A DNA stretch of 64,000 nt from Amphibacillus xylanus NBRC 15112 (GCF_000307165.1 NC_018704.1:434001-498000); one strand, 5' to 3'. Counted from the stretch's first letter, positions 31,127 to 41,225 are shown. Numbers and translations are program-made. Notes: generated by a model not told the origin, from the sequence alone.

Positions 31127-32599
31127 ATGTCAGTATTTGATTATACATTAAAAGAAATTCAAGAGAAGCTACATAACAAAGAGTTGACTGTAACTGATTT
31201 GGTACAAGCTTCTTATGATCAAATAGATCGTGTTGAAGATAAATTAAAATCATTTATCAGTTTAAATAAAGAAGCAGCTTTAGAAAAAGCAAAGCAGCTT
31301 GATCAAGAAACAAACGAAACAAATAACCCACTTTTTGGAATTCCAATTGGTTTGAAAGATAATATTGTAACAAAAGGGATTAAAACAACTGGAGCAAGTA
31401 AAATGCTCAGTAATTTTGATGATCCCCTTTATGACGCGACTGTTGTTGAAAAATTAAATGAAGCAAACACAGTCATGATCGGTAAGTTAAATATGGATGA
31501 ATTTGCAATGGGCTCATCAACAGAAAATTCAGCCTTTTCAACAACTCACAACCCATGGAATATTGATTACGTACCTGGTGGCTCTAGTGGTGGATCAGCA
31601 GCAGCAGTAGCTGGACGAGAAGTCTTTTTCTCATTAGGATCAGACACAGGCGGTTCAATTCGTGGTCCGTCATCATACTGTGGTGTTGTTGGATTAAAGC
31701 CTACTTATGGACTTGTTTCACGCTTTGGTGTAATTGCTTTTGCATCATCACTTGATCAAGTAGGTACGATTACAAAGACTGTTGAAGATAACGCTCATTT
31801 ACTACAAGCGATCGCTGGACATGACCCAATGGATCAGACAACAGTAAAAGTAGAAATTCCTGACTATCAAGCAACACTAAAAGATGGCGTTAAAGGAATG
31901 AAAATTGCTGTTCCAAAAGAATATCTAGCTGAAGGAATTAGTGATGAAGTGAGACAATCAGTCATGGACGCGCTAAAAGTTTATGAAGACCTTGGCGCAA
32001 CATGGGAAGAAGTTTCATTACCACATTCTAAATATGCCGTTCCAACTTACTATATTATTTCATCAGGAGAAGCATCAGCTAACCTAGCTCGCTTTGACGG
32101 TATTCGTTATGGTCACCGCTCAGAAAAGGCGACAAACATGATTGACCTATTTAAAAAATCACGTAGCGAAGCTTTCGGTCCAGAAGTAAAACGACGCATT
32201 ATGTTTGGAACACTGACACAAAGTGCAGGCTACTACGAAGACTATTATAAAAAAGCACAACAAGCACGTCGCTTAATTAAAGCAGATTTTGATAAGATTT
32301 TTGAAGAATATGATGTTGTAATGGGACCAACAACTCCAACAACAGCATTCAAGATTGGAGAAAAAATTGAGGACGCATTAACAATGTATGCAAATGACTT
32401 GTTAACAATCCCAGTGAATTTAGCTGGAGTGCCTGCAATTTCAATCCCATCTGGTTATTCAAAAGACACAGGCTTACCATTTGGTCTACAAATTATTGGA
32501 AAACACTTTGATGAGGCAACGGTCTTTAGAGCTGCATATGCATTTGAACAAGCAACCGATCATCATAAGAAACGACCAGACCTGGGAGGTGCGAAGTAA
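31127..32599 (+). CDS. gatA: Asp/Glu-tRNA amidotransferase subunit GatA
   Basis: Amidase-signature subunit that releases ammonia from glutamine. The catalytic Ser-cisSer-Lys set is visible: Lys in IGLKDNI, Ser in [12 protein letters not shown] and Ser in [12 protein letters not shown]. The length is 490 aa. ATG at 31127 follows TAGGAGGTCGG. Its stop is followed directly by the gatB start. Confidence 0.97.
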   Translation: MSVFDYTLKEIQEKLHNKELTVTDLVQASYDQIDRVEDKLKSFISLNKEAALEKAKQLDQETNETNNPLFGIPIGLKDNIVTKGIKTTGASKMLSNFDDPLYDATVVEKLNEANTVMIGKLNMDEFAMGSSTENSAFSTTHNPWNIDYVPGGSSGGSAAAVAGREVFFSLGSDTGGSIRGPSSYCGVVGLKPTYGLVSRFGVIAFASSLDQVGTITKTVEDNAHLLQAIAGHDPMDQTTVKVEIPDYQATLKDGVKGMKIAVPKEYLAEGISDEVRQSVMDALKVYEDLGATWEEVSLPHSKYAVPTYYIISSGEASANLARFDGIRYGHRSEKATNMIDLFKKSRSEAFGPEVKRRIMFGTLTQSAGYYEDYYKKAQQARRLIKADFDKIFEEYDVVMGPTTPTTAFKIGEKIEDALTMYANDLLTIPVNLAGVPAISIPSGYSKDTGLPFGLQIIGKHFDEATVFRAAYAFEQATDHHKKRPDLGGAK

Positions 32600-34030
32600 A
32601 TGAATTTTGAAACGATTATTGGTTTAGAGGTTCACGTTGAACTTAAAACAAAATCAAAGATTTTTAGTCCAAGCCCAAACCATTTTGGCGCTAATCCAAA
32701 CGAAAATGTTAACCCAATTGACTTGGCCTATCCAGGAGTTTTACCTTTATTGAATGAAGAAGTGATAAACTCTGCGATGAAAGCAGCAATGGCACTGAAT
32801 TGTGAGATTGCTACGCACCAAAAGTTTGATCGGAAGAATTATTTCTATCCAGACAACCCGAAAGCTTATCAAATTACTCAAGATACCCACCCAATTGGAA
32901 GAAATGGTTGGATCGATATTGAAGTAGATGGTAAGACTAAACGTATTGGTATTACTAGAATTCATATGGAAGAGGATGCAGGAAAACTGATTCACAGTGA
33001 AGATGGCTACTCATTGGTTGATTACAACCGAGCAGGTACACCATTAATTGAAATTGTATCTGAGCCTGATATCCGCTCACCACAAGAAGCCTATGCATAC
33101 TTGGAGAAGCTAAGAAACATCATTCAGTTTACAGGTGTCTCAGATGTGAAAATGGAAGAAGGTTCATTACGCTGTGACGCAAACATCTCATTACGTCCAA
33201 TTGGACAAAAGAAATTTGGAACAAAAGCCGAATTGAAAAACTTAAACTCATTCTCATTTGTTCAAAGAGGATTAGAGTATGAGGAAAAGCGTCAAAGAGA
33301 AGTACTACTTGCTGGCGGTGAAATCCTACAAGAAACACGCCGTTACGATGAACAGACAAAAGAGACAATTTTAATGCGTGTTAAAGAAGGTGCAGATGAT
33401 TATCGTTACTTCCCTGAGCCAGACATCATGCCATTATACATTGATGAAGCATGGAAAGAACGAGTTAGAGCTGAAATTCCAGAATTACCAGATGCACGTA
33501 AAAAACGTTATATCGAAGAATATAAATTACCTGCATATGATGCAATGGTCTTAACAAGTACTAAAGAAATGTCAGATTTCTTTGAAGCAACAATTGCTTT
33601 AGGTGCCGATATTAAGCAAGCATCAAACTGGTTGATGGGTGAAGTATCTGCTTACATGAATAAAGTACAAAAGGATTTAGCTGATCTAGCATTGACACCA
33701 GAAGGCTTAGCAAAAATGATTAATTTAATTGGAGACGGCACACTATCTTCAAAAATGGCGAAGAAAGTTTTTGCAGAACTTGTTGAAAACGGTGGCGATC
33801 CAGAACAAATTATTAAAGACAAGGGCTTAGTACAAATTTCTGATGAAGGTCAACTAACTGAAATTATTACGAAGATCCTTGATGCTAATGAGCAATCAAT
33901 TATCGACTTTAAAAATGGAAAAGATCGTGCGCTTGGTTTCCTAGTTGGTCAAGTAATGAAAGAGACTAAAGGTCAAGCAAACCCACCATTGGTTAACAAA
34001 ATTCTATTAGCAGAAATGAACAAACGTTAA
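32600..34030 (+). CDS. gatB: Asp/Glu-tRNA amidotransferase subunit GatB
   Basis: tRNA-binding kinase/amidotransferase subunit, 476 aa. It carries [13 protein letters not shown] at the N-terminus, the signature [16 protein letters not shown] near residue 145, DANISLRP and a YqeY-like tail. It starts one base after the gatA stop, with GGGAGGTGCG upstream. A terminator follows. Confidence 0.97.
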   Translation: MNFETIIGLEVHVELKTKSKIFSPSPNHFGANPNENVNPIDLAYPGVLPLLNEEVINSAMKAAMALNCEIATHQKFDRKNYFYPDNPKAYQITQDTHPIGRNGWIDIEVDGKTKRIGITRIHMEEDAGKLIHSEDGYSLVDYNRAGTPLIEIVSEPDIRSPQEAYAYLEKLRNIIQFTGVSDVKMEEGSLRCDANISLRPIGQKKFGTKAELKNLNSFSFVQRGLEYEEKRQREVLLAGGEILQETRRYDEQTKETILMRVKEGADDYRYFPEPDIMPLYIDEAWKERVRAEIPELPDARKKRYIEEYKLPAYDAMVLTSTKEMSDFFEATIALGADIKQASNWLMGEVSAYMNKVQKDLADLALTPEGLAKMINLIGDGTLSSKMAKKVFAELVENGGDPEQIIKDKGLVQISDEGQLTEIITKILDANEQSIIDFKNGKDRALGFLVGQVMKETKGQANPPLVNKILLAEMNKR

Positions 34031-34048
34031 CTCAAAGGTCATAACACG

Positions 34049-34087
34049 GACTATCAATACATACCATATTGATAGTCTTTCTTTTTT
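34049..34087 (+). terminator. Terminator of gatCAB
   Basis: GACTATCAAT (34049-34058) pairs with ATTGATAGTC (34068-34077), followed by TTTCTTTTTT. Confidence 0.85.
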
Positions 34088-34140
34088 GATCATGATATGA
34101 TTAAAAAAGATTAATCTATTAGAAATATGGAGGAATCATT

Positions 34141-35079
34141 ATGAAACGTTGTCGAGTGATATACAATCCAACGTCCGGAAGAGAATCATTCAAAAGCAAA
34201 TTAGCAGATGTTTTAGTTAAGCTAGAACAAGCAGGATTTGAAACATCGGCTCACGAAACGACAGAAAAGGGTAATGCGATTGAAGCCGCACGTACAGCTG
34301 CTGAAAGGAAATTTGATGTCGTTATTGCTGCTGGTGGTGATGGTACAATCAACGAAGTGGTTACAGGCCTTGCTGAACAGGAATATCGTCCTCGACTAGG
34401 AATTATCCCTGCTGGAACGACTAATGATTTCGCTCGCGCACTCCATATTCCAAAGTCGGTCGAGAAAGCCGTTGATGTAATCATTTCAGGACAAACAAGA
34501 AAACTTGATATCGGGAAGGTAAATAATCATTATTTTGCTAACATAGCAGGTGGAGGCAAAATTACGGAAGTATCATACGAAGTCCCAAGCAAATTAAAAA
34601 CGATGATAGGTCAACTGGCTTATTTAATCAAAGGGGCTGAGTTACTTCCAAGATTGCGCCCGATTCATACACGAATAGAATACGATGGACAAGTTTTTGA
34701 AGATGAAATCATGCTCTTTCTTGTTGCAAATACTAACTCTGTAGGCGGATTTGAAAAATTAGCACTAGAAGCAGATCTTAGCGATGGACTATTTGATTTA
34801 CTCGTTTTAAGAAAATGTAACATTGCAGAATTTATTAGAGCACTTACTGCAGCAACAAGAGGTGCACATTTTGATGATCCAAATGTATTTTATGTCCAAG
34901 CAAAAAATATTAAAGTAGAAACAGATGAGAAAATGCAATTAAATATAGACGGTGAATACGGAGGAGATTTACCAGGCGCATTCATCAATCTAAAGCAACA
35001 TATTGAATTTTTCCTACCATCAGAAGAAATCATTAATCAGTTAAAAAGTGAACGACAAACTGAAGAAACTCTAGATTAA
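34141..35079 (+). CDS. dgkB: Diacylglycerol kinase DgkB
   Basis: Lipid kinase of the DAGK catalytic superfamily, recycling diacylglycerol to phosphatidic acid. The nucleotide motif AAGGDGTINEVV lies near residue 62 and GTTNDFARAL near residue 92; the length is 312 aa. ATG at 34141 follows TGGAGG. The stop codon lies in the loop of its own terminator. The dgkB-rlmCD order matches B. subtilis. Confidence 0.93.
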   Translation: MKRCRVIYNPTSGRESFKSKLADVLVKLEQAGFETSAHETTEKGNAIEAARTAAERKFDVVIAAGGDGTINEVVTGLAEQEYRPRLGIIPAGTTNDFARALHIPKSVEKAVDVIISGQTRKLDIGKVNNHYFANIAGGGKITEVSYEVPSKLKTMIGQLAYLIKGAELLPRLRPIHTRIEYDGQVFEDEIMLFLVANTNSVGGFEKLALEADLSDGLFDLLVLRKCNIAEFIRALTAATRGAHFDDPNVFYVQAKNIKVETDEKMQLNIDGEYGGDLPGAFINLKQHIEFFLPSEEIINQLKSERQTEETLD

Positions 35080-35093
35080 TTTCTAGAGTTTTT
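35066..35093 (+). terminator. Terminator overlapping the dgkB stop codon
   Basis: AAACTCTAGA (35066-35075) pairs with TCTAGAGTTT (35082-35091), ending in T residues. The TAA of dgkB lies in the loop. Confidence 0.7.
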
Positions 35094-35236
35094 CATTTGG
35101 AAAGTATTACCACGACAATTTTTCTTATTTCCCGGGAAATAAGTCGAATGATGGTAAGGAAGTTCAGGTATAATGATATACTAAAGATAGAGGAGTTATT
35201 TAAAACGTGATTCGAAATTGAAAGGAAGTAAGCTTT

Positions 35237-36619
35237 GTGTCAACAAAACAAACACCAGTTAATAAAAATCAAACAATAGAATTAACTTTTGAAGACATAA
35301 CCCACGACGGCAATGGCGTCGGGAAAATTAATGGTTATCCCATTTTTGTAACTAACGTATTGCCAGGTGAAAAGGCAAAGGTAAAAGTAATTAAAGTTAA
35401 GAAAAACTTTGCCGTAGGTCGCCGACTTGAATTAATTGAAGCAAGCCCAGATCGTGTTGAACCACCATGTAATGTTTTTTACAAGTGTGGTGGTTGTCAA
35501 TTACAACACATGAGCTATGATATGCAGTTAAAAGTGAAACAAAATCAAGTTAAAAGTGCACTAGCAAAATTTGCCCACATAACAGATATCCCTGTTGAGC
35601 CCACTTTAGGTATGGAAGATCCATGGCGTTATCGTAATAAAGTGCAAATTCCAGTCGGTGAAAAGGATGGTAAATTAATTACAGGATTTTATCGACCACG
35701 CAGTCACGACATTATCGATGAAATGGAGCGTTGTATCGTTACCTCTGAAGTTAATGATGATTTAGTTGATATTGTTCGAGAAATCGCTAATGAACTTGGG
35801 ATACCAGCCTATAATGAAGAGACACACCGAGGTGTATTACGTCATATTATGGTTCGAACTGGTGAAAATACAGGACAAACAATGCTCGTCATCATCACTC
35901 GGACAAATAAGATACCAAAGCAGGATGAATTTATTCAACGTATTCTTGAAAAACAGCCTAACATAACATCAATCATGCACAACGTGAATCCAGATAGGAC
36001 AAATGTAATCTTAGGTAAAAAAATAAAATGTCTTTGGGGTGAAGCATATATTTATGACACCATTGGTGATGTTAAATTCGCTATTTCAGCACTATCATTT
36101 TATCAAATCAACCCAAAACAGACGAAAGTACTTTATGATAAAGCGTTAGAATATGCCAATTTAACAGGTGGAGAAACAGTTATTGATGCTTACTGTGGAA
36201 TTGGAAGTATATCATTATTCCTTGCCCAAAAAGCGAAAAAAGTTTACGGCGTAGAGATCGTTCCACAAGCGATTCAAGACGCAAAGAAAAATGCTAAATT
36301 AAATGACATGGATAATACAGAATTTATTGTCGGACAAGCAGAAGAGGTTATGCCTGCATGGAAAGAAAACGGCCTAAAACCTGATGTTATCGTTGTTGAC
36401 CCACCAAGAAAAGGATGTGATGAAGCACTGCTTCATGCGATGGTTGAAATGAACCCTAAGCGAATTGTCTACGTATCATGTAATCCATCAACATTTGCAC
36501 GTGACCTCGTGATTTTAACAGAGGGTGGCTATAAGCTGAAGAAAGTACAACCAGTCGACATGTTCCCGCAAACGAGCCACGTTGAGTGTGTTGCCTTGAT
36601 GTCAAGGATGGAAGATTAA
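35237..36619 (+). CDS. rlmCD: 23S rRNA (uracil-5-)-methyltransferase RlmCD
   Basis: RumA/TrmA-family SAM methyltransferase that modifies U747 and U1939 in Gram-positive bacteria. An N-terminal TRAM domain is followed by iron-sulfur cysteines ([16 protein letters not shown]), the SAM motif [10 protein letters not shown] and the catalytic cysteine in [13 protein letters not shown]. The length is 460 aa; GTG start at 35237 after AAAGGAAG. The 3' end (36576-36619, [15 protein letters not shown]) is a known integration hotspot for serine-recombinase mobile elements (rumA site), and degenerate copies of it appear downstream at 40.5 and 45.7 kb. Confidence 0.95.
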   Translation: MSTKQTPVNKNQTIELTFEDITHDGNGVGKINGYPIFVTNVLPGEKAKVKVIKVKKNFAVGRRLELIEASPDRVEPPCNVFYKCGGCQLQHMSYDMQLKVKQNQVKSALAKFAHITDIPVEPTLGMEDPWRYRNKVQIPVGEKDGKLITGFYRPRSHDIIDEMERCIVTSEVNDDLVDIVREIANELGIPAYNEETHRGVLRHIMVRTGENTGQTMLVIITRTNKIPKQDEFIQRILEKQPNITSIMHNVNPDRTNVILGKKIKCLWGEAYIYDTIGDVKFAISALSFYQINPKQTKVLYDKALEYANLTGGETVIDAYCGIGSISLFLAQKAKKVYGVEIVPQAIQDAKKNAKLNDMDNTEFIVGQAEEVMPAWKENGLKPDVIVVDPPRKGCDEALLHAMVEMNPKRIVYVSCNPSTFARDLVILTEGGYKLKKVQPVDMFPQTSHVECVALMSRMED

Positions 36620-37202
36620 AAGGCTGCAAAGCCCTTATATATAAGACTTTAGACTGTTTGATTATTTCTAAATTCTTGTAAGAAGGAGAGAAAATAGTAG
36701 AGCGGAAAATCATAAAAATAAGTAGTGAGAGTACAGTTTAGATGAAAAAATTATTAGAGAGTACAGTTTAGATGTTTTTCTGTTTTAGTCGAGGTTGAGT
36801 GGTCAAGTTGAATGTTAGGAATAAGTGTATTTAAATCTCAATATAAGAGAGCAGGGTGGAAATTTATAGACTTTAAGGCAACAAGTTGGTTTGAAAGAAA
36901 CTATAAAAATATTCTTACAGTTATTGTTATATTTGTTTCGATAGGTGCAGTTTTTTACTATTTTTCGCTACAAGACAAAAGTGATACTGGAAAGGCAACC
37001 CTTTTTTAGACAAATTTATTCCGAACAAGAATATACTGGCGGTGTAAATAATTTTGTGTAATCTCATTCTTTTAATTAATAATTGGTAAAAGAATATAAA
37101 GTAATTTGATATAGAAACTGATCTTTCAAAGGTCATTTGATTAAGTATATTGTACCTATAATTGGGAATAATATACTTAATTCTTATCTAATAACAGGAT
37201 AA
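36620..37202. other. Gap after rlmCD: direct and inverted repeats, one weak small ORF
   Basis: No recognisable gene. An 18-bp direct repeat GAGAGTACAGTTTAGATG occurs at 36727-36744 and 36757-36774. A possible 65-aa ORF at 36812-37009, with one transmembrane segment, has no good ribosome-binding site and I do not support it as a gene. A perfect 11-bp inverted repeat TTAAGTATATT lies at 37141-37151 with its complement at 37170-37180. The stretch looks like junk from past insertions. Confidence 0.6.
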
Positions 37203-37293
37203 GGCTATGCTGAGGAGCAACCTGAACGGTTATTAGAGTTCTATACAGGAACGGATGGTTGCAGTTAGCTATCCGTTTTTTCATCCGTTCCTG
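37203..37293. repeat. 12-bp inverted repeat and 3' gene remnant
   Basis: CAGGAACGGATG (37246-37257) and CATCCGTTCCTG (37282-37293) are perfect inverses. Within it, ACGGAT (37251-37256) and ATCCGT (37271-37276) followed by T residues could terminate plus-strand transcription. A short plus-strand frame of 21 codons ending at 37268 (PERLLEFYTGTDG) looks like the tail of an unidentified lost gene. Confidence 0.5.
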
Positions 37294-37471
37294 GAAGAAC
37301 TAAAGCGATAAACCTCAGGGGTTTTGGGGACAGAGTCCCCAAGTATGCTCCTTTGTTTAATACTTCAGCAAATAATATCTTTAACTGACTTATTACTAAA
37401 TCCCAGTTTGGATATGCTCGTGTCCATTTCTTACTAACTCTTTCCGTCGCTAAATAAAGCATTTTCAACAT
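37265..37471 (-). pseudogene. C-terminal fragment of an IS256-family transposase
   Basis: The 68-codon minus-strand frame reads MLKMLYLATERVSKKWT followed by a tryptophan-containing segment PNWDLVISQLKILFAE. This matches the conserved end of IS256/Mutator-type transposases (LYLA..ISKKWT..W...LNQL.I.F). The catalytic DDE part is missing. It is a remnant only. Confidence 0.75.
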
Positions 37472-37559
37472 ATGATGCCAATAAATTGTGCAAAGGGATT
37501 ACAATTGAGACTTCAAAACTCCCATCGCCCTTGATTATTTTTTAGTGAGGTGAAATATT

Positions 37560-37585
37560 TGTAACATAGATATAAATATGTCACA
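37560..37585. promoter_or_regulatory. Candidate operator before the membrane protein/XRE pair
   Basis: TGTAACATA (37560-37568) and TATGTCACA (37577-37585) form an inverted repeat with one mismatch. It sits just upstream of the first gene of a pair that encodes a small XRE regulator, so autoregulation is plausible. Confidence 0.4.
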
Positions 37586-37599
37586 TGGGGGTTGTTATA

Positions 37600-37968
37600 G
37601 TGATGAAGATTAGGATCCAAAAACCCATTAAATACCTATGGCTCTTAGGATTCTTAGGTTTTCAAGGTTTCAAGTATTTTAAAACTGGTGAGCCCCTGGC
37701 CCTATTCTGGTTTAGTTACTTTAGTTTTTTTGCCTACTATTTTATAGGGAAGATGGCTGATGAAATGCAAGATGAACGATATTTTGAAAATAGTCAAAGG
37801 GCTAAGTTGAAGACTGCTAAGATCCCCTTAATCACTCTCTTTACTATTGGATTTTTCTCAGGGTTTTCCTTTGTAACAAAAGAATTAATCATACTAATCT
37901 GTGCCCTTGGGTGGGCTGGAACCTTAATATCATACGCCTATCTCTTCTGGCATTATGATCAAGATTAG
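37600..37968 (+). CDS. Small membrane protein, possibly DUF3796
   Basis: About 122 aa with roughly four hydrophobic segments: two at the N-terminus, a charged stretch GKMADEMQDERYFENSQ, then two more. I think it belongs to the DUF3796 group of small membrane proteins that are encoded next to XRE regulators in Bacillota, but this is from memory of the pattern. The start is uncertain: GTG 37600 or ATG 37603, with GGGGG upstream; the ORF can extend to 37585. It ends six bases before the regulator gene. Confidence 0.6.
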   Translation: MMKIRIQKPIKYLWLLGFLGFQGFKYFKTGEPLALFWFSYFSFFAYYFIGKMADEMQDERYFENSQRAKLKTAKIPLITLFTIGFFSGFSFVTKELIILICALGWAGTLISYAYLFWHYDQD

Positions 37969-37973
37969 AAGGG

Positions 37974-38183
37974 GTGAGACCTATCCAAAAGTTTACTTGT
38001 AACCTAAAGAAGTATCGTCTAGAAAAAGGCTTGACCCAGGAGGAACTTGCCCAGCTAGTAGGAGTCCGTATGGAAACCATCATCAGGCTTGAAGCGGGTA
38101 AATACAACCCATCTCTTAAGTTAGCCATTGATATTTCAAGGGTTGTAGAAGTGCCTATTGAAGAAATCTTTATTTATGACTAG
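37974..38183 (+). CDS. XRE-family transcriptional regulator, 69 aa
   Basis: A single helix-turn-helix domain: LKKYRLEKGLTQEELAQLVGV, with turn and recognition helix MRMETIIRLEAGKYNPSLKLAIDIS, then EVPIEEIF, the standard pattern of small YgzD/YozG-like regulators. The GTG start at 37974 lies in GAAGGGGTG. It forms a two-gene unit with the preceding membrane protein, which it may control. Confidence 0.85.
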   Translation: MRPIQKFTCNLKKYRLEKGLTQEELAQLVGVRMETIIRLEAGKYNPSLKLAIDISRVVEVPIEEIFIYD

Positions 38184-38227
38184 TATTGTAATAATATTTC
38201 TTAGGGAATATGGAAGGAGATGAAGCT

Positions 38228-38632
38228 GTGAAGGTAGATTATTATGATGGAATAAGAATATCATATCCAAAGGATTGTGGTAATGCTCCTAAAAAAATTG
38301 TGCTATTAGATTTTTATATTGCATTTGCCACAGGAAATGATAGATATATAGAGGATAATACATCTGACAATATCACTTGGAAGATTATAGGGAATGAATT
38401 AATAGTTGATAAGGATAAAATACTTGAAAGATTAAGGAACTATAGGGGCAGGAGCATTAAAGAAATCCTAATAAGCAATCTAATAACCCATGGCAACGTG
38501 GCTGCTGTTAATGGAAGTATTATCTTTAGTGATGAGTCTACTTTTGAGTATTGTGACATATATAGATTCAATGGGTTTGGGAAAAATGCCAAGGTAAAGG
38601 AAGTCACCTCCTATACCATCCAGACTAAATAA
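38228..38632 (+). CDS. Hypothetical protein, possibly NTF2/SnoaL-like
   Basis: A 134-aa protein with N-terminal KVDYYDGIRISYPKDCG, a middle region predicted as helix then strands, and HGNVAAVNGSIIF...YCDIYRFNGFGKNAKVKE. The last part recalls small NTF2-fold proteins of the SnoaL type, whose final strands carry similar residues. The start is GTG at 38228 after AAGGAGATG; the ORF is open to ATG 38210. Function unknown. It lies between the XRE pair and the resistance genes. Confidence 0.6.
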   Translation: MKVDYYDGIRISYPKDCGNAPKKIVLLDFYIAFATGNDRYIEDNTSDNITWKIIGNELIVDKDKILERLRNYRGRSIKEILISNLITHGNVAAVNGSIIFSDESTFEYCDIYRFNGFGKNAKVKEVTSYTIQTK

Positions 38633-38728
38633 GACCAGAATATCAAGTAAAGAGATAAGGGGTCATAGGAGATGAAGGCCCCTTTCCGTAGAAATATTTG
38701 TTTGCTGAGAACAATATAGATAAAGACG

Positions 38729-38998
38729 ATGTATCCAATATTTGCGCGACATTGCTTTCGAAGCATATCTTCCCTTAATCAAGACTTATTTGCAGCAAAT
38801 AAAGAATACTGTATAAATGAAAAAAAGGCTGTTAAGATGATTGAAGATTTTAAGATCAAGCCAAGCGATTACAAGGAAAGGGTCGATAAGGTTATTTCCT
38901 TAATATCAACTGATGTAGATTGTACAAGAAAAGGAATAGAGATTCTTCAAAGACTAGTAAATGAGGTTGAATACCTGAAAGGAGCCAATATTCTATGA
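38729..38998 (+). pseudogene. Truncated protein resembling the C-terminus of DUF4037 nucleotidyltransferases
   Basis: The 89-codon frame contains ARHCFRSISSLNQDLFAANKEYCINEKKAV, like the C-terminal helical domain that follows the nucleotidyltransferase in DUF4037 proteins. No catalytic GSxxxGxxSDxD domain is found upstream, and stops close the frame just before the ATG. It overlaps the start of the acetyltransferase gene by four bases. Probably a remnant that now only supplies translational coupling. The family assignment is tentative. Confidence 0.45.
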
Positions 38999-39651
38999 CG
39001 GGGCCAGATAAGAAAAAACTTTATCCGAATGAAAATATAAAGACGGTTTGCTATATAAGTAATCTACCTAAAAGACCAAATGTTGAGATTGGTGAATACA
39101 CTTATTACAGCGATAATAAAAAGTCTCCAGAGAAGTTTTATGATAATATAGAGCATCATTACGAATTTCTAGGGGACAAACTGATAATAGGTAAGTTTTG
39201 TGCAATTGCAGAGGGTGTTAAGTTTATTATGAATGGCGCAAATCATAGAATGGATGGAATAACAACCTACCCATTTAATATTTTTGGTGGCGGATGGGAG
39301 AAGGTAGCACCTACAATAGAAGAGCTACCATTTAAAGGAGACACAGTGATTGGCAATGATGTCTGGATAGGTCAAAATGTAACCATTATGCCAGGCGTTG
39401 TAATTGGTGATGGCGCGATTATTGCCGCTAATTCAACAGTAGTGAAAAGTGTTGAGCCATATACAATATATGGTGGGAATCCAGCTAAGTTTATCAAAAA
39501 ACGCTTTAGTGACGAAAAGATTGAATTCTTGCTAAAGCTTCAATGGTGGAATTGGAGCGAAGAGGAAATATTTAATAATCTTGAAGAGCTAACATCGGAA
39601 ATAGATAACTTTTGGAACGAGGAGAATTTAAATGAAAGAAAACAAATATGA
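38995..39651 (+). CDS. Vat-type streptogramin A O-acetyltransferase
   Basis: Xenobiotic acetyltransferase of the left-handed beta-helix (hexapeptide) class, 218 aa. The catalytic histidine lies in the hallmark MNGANHRMDG (His84), followed by YPFNIFGGGWEK, GDTVIGNDVWIGQNVTIMPG and YTIYGGNPAKFIKKRF, all as in Vat enzymes. The family acetylates the hydroxyl of group A streptogramins. ATG at 38995 follows AAAGGAG. It overlaps the next gene by 20 bases, which implies co-expression. Its distance from named Vat alleles cannot be judged here. Confidence 0.88.
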   Translation: MTGPDKKKLYPNENIKTVCYISNLPKRPNVEIGEYTYYSDNKKSPEKFYDNIEHHYEFLGDKLIIGKFCAIAEGVKFIMNGANHRMDGITTYPFNIFGGGWEKVAPTIEELPFKGDTVIGNDVWIGQNVTIMPGVVIGDGAIIAANSTVVKSVEPYTIYGGNPAKFIKKRFSDEKIEFLLKLQWWNWSEEEIFNNLEELTSEIDNFWNEENLNERKQI

Positions 39652-40372
39652 TGATAGTATATTTTTTGAAAAATACAGTCAAATGAGTCGCTCACAGCAG
39701 GGACTAGCCGGTGCAGGAGAATGGGAAACATTGAGAAAGCTGCTGCCGGATTTTAAAGATAAGCGTGTGCTTGATTTAGGATGCGGCTATGGATGGCACT
39801 GTATTTATGCGATGGAACACGGTGCTTCTTCTGTTGTAGGTGTTGATATTTCTCATAAAATGCTCGAGGTAGCCAAAGAAAAAACACATTTTCCACAGGT
39901 TGAATATAAATGCTGTGCTATAGAAGATGTGGAATTCCCGGAGGAGAGTTTTGATGTAATATTAAGTTCACTTGCGTTTCACTATGTAGCAGATTATGAG
40001 ATTTTAGTAAAAAAGATATATAGAATACTGAAGTCTGGTGGTAAGCTAGTTTTTACGGTTGAACATCCTGTTTTTACTGCCTATGGAACACAAGACTGGC
40101 ATTATAACGAAAAAGGAGAAATACTGCATTTTCCGGTGGATAATTATTATTATGAGGGCAAACGGACAGCTGTGTTTTTGGGAGAAAAGGTTACAAAATA
40201 TCATAGAACACTGACCACATATCTAAATACACTGCTTTCAAATGGTTTTATAATAAATCAGATTGTGGAGCCGCAGCCGCCGGAAAACATGATGGATATT
40301 CCGGGGATGCAGGATGAAATGCGCCGTCCCATGATGCTGATTGTATCGGCCAACAAAAAAGAGAAAAGATAA
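39632..40372 (+). CDS. Class I SAM-dependent methyltransferase
   Basis: A 246-aa methyltransferase with motif I VLDLGCGYGWHCIYA near residue 47, motif II VVGVDIS and post-motif LSSLAFHYVADY. It looks like the small-molecule UbiE/Coq5-like group; no substrate is evident. The start at 39632 lies inside the vat gene end, so the two are probably one operon. Its base composition (GGCATTATAACG, GCAGCCGCCG patches) is a little richer in GC at its 3' end than its neighbours. Confidence 0.85.
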   Translation: MKENKYDDSIFFEKYSQMSRSQQGLAGAGEWETLRKLLPDFKDKRVLDLGCGYGWHCIYAMEHGASSVVGVDISHKMLEVAKEKTHFPQVEYKCCAIEDVEFPEESFDVILSSLAFHYVADYEILVKKIYRILKSGGKLVFTVEHPVFTAYGTQDWHYNEKGEILHFPVDNYYYEGKRTAVFLGEKVTKYHRTLTTYLNTLLSNGFIINQIVEPQPPENMMDIPGMQDEMRRPMMLIVSANKKEKR

Positions 40373-40468
40373 AATTGAAACACCCGCAACATAAACAGCA
40401 AAGGAGTGCGATATGATGCTATCTGAAAATAACTCCACACCAAGGAGTGAAAATAATAATCCATGAGG

Positions 40469-40610
40469 TATATTGATATGTTTCCGTCTACCGATAGCCC
40501 CAAAAACGCAGTAGATATGTTTCCGAGAACGGATACGCTCAAATGACATTCATTCTGTCCTCTCGAGCCATGTGGAGACTATTGCGTTACTACAAAAGGA
40601 AATTATATAG
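40469..40610 (+). pseudogene. Degenerate copy of the rlmCD 3' end (internal att-like site)
   Basis: A frame reading IDMFPSTD, then VDMFPRTD, and after a stop and a frame change SSHVETIALLQKE with a stop at 608-610 resembles the RlmCD tail ([21 protein letters not shown]). The bases CGAGCCATGTGGAG (40564-40577) correspond to CGAGCCACGTTGAG in rlmCD (36579 onward). Such displaced tails are expected when elements integrate at the rumA site. Confidence 0.6.
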
Positions 40611-41069
40611 AAATCCTGAGATTTAAGCACTTTCACGACTATTTTGCCTTCGAAGAAGATGAGCAAAAATTCAAGAAAAAGGTGCTGAAAAAACATTTTA
40701 AGGTTTTGGTGATGGTTGACCTAGTTAGTGGAGAAACAAGAAAATAAGGATAAAAGTGAAAATCAGCAAGGAGTAAAAAACTTGCTGATTTTTGCATTTA
40801 TGATTTCAGACTTGTTAAAAGGACAAGTCAAGAATGGTGATTTTGATAATTCTAGAATGGCAAAAAGGAAAAGTCTAGACATGTCAAAAAGACAACCTAA
40901 CTATATAGAGATTAGTTAGATTGATAGAGTTATATTTATATTAAGGGGAGAAAGGGGAAAAAATTTCTTTTAAAGTGGGATAAAAGCTGAAACGGTGGTT
41001 TACCGTAATAGGTTAGAAATAGCAAAAAAATTAATTATGTAAATCTAGACATATGAGAGGAAGGGAAAA
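40611..41069. other. Gene-poor stretch with an orphan frame and a hairpin
   Basis: A frame without a start (40625-40747, KHFHDYFAFEEDEQKF...VMVDLVSGETRK) looks like the tail of an unidentified gene. AATCAGCAAG (40761-40770) pairs with CTTGCTGATT (40781-40790) and a T-rich tail, a likely terminator. A 63-codon ORF at 40728-40919 runs through this terminator and is not convincing. Nothing else is recognised up to the next small gene. Confidence 0.5.
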
Positions 41070-41225
41070 ATGTTAGGTAAAATTAAAAATCAACACTATA
41101 TACCACAAATGTATTTAAATGTATTTATTGAATGTGAAAATAAATTAACTGTATGGAATATGAGTAAAGATATAATTTTACAAGGACAATCAGCGAGAAA
41201 TTATGCCTCAATAAAATATTTGTAA
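41070..41225 (+). pseudogene. N-terminal fragment of a DUF4238-like protein
   Basis: ATG at 41070 has AGAGGAAGGGA upstream. The 51-codon frame begins MLGKIKNQHYIPQMYLNVF and includes KLTVWNMSKD, which matches the start of DUF4238 proteins (xxQHYVPQFYLkNF...lwvyd). Those are several hundred residues long, so this is cut off. The IS3 element begins 28 bases downstream. Confidence 0.6.

Noticed and set aside
36812-37009. 65-aa membrane ORF as a gene
   Set aside because: The ribosome-binding site is poor and the surroundings are all remnants; one hydrophobic stretch alone does not support it.
40728-40919. 63-aa ORF as a gene
   Set aside because: It runs through a probable terminator hairpin and has no convincing start or family similarity.
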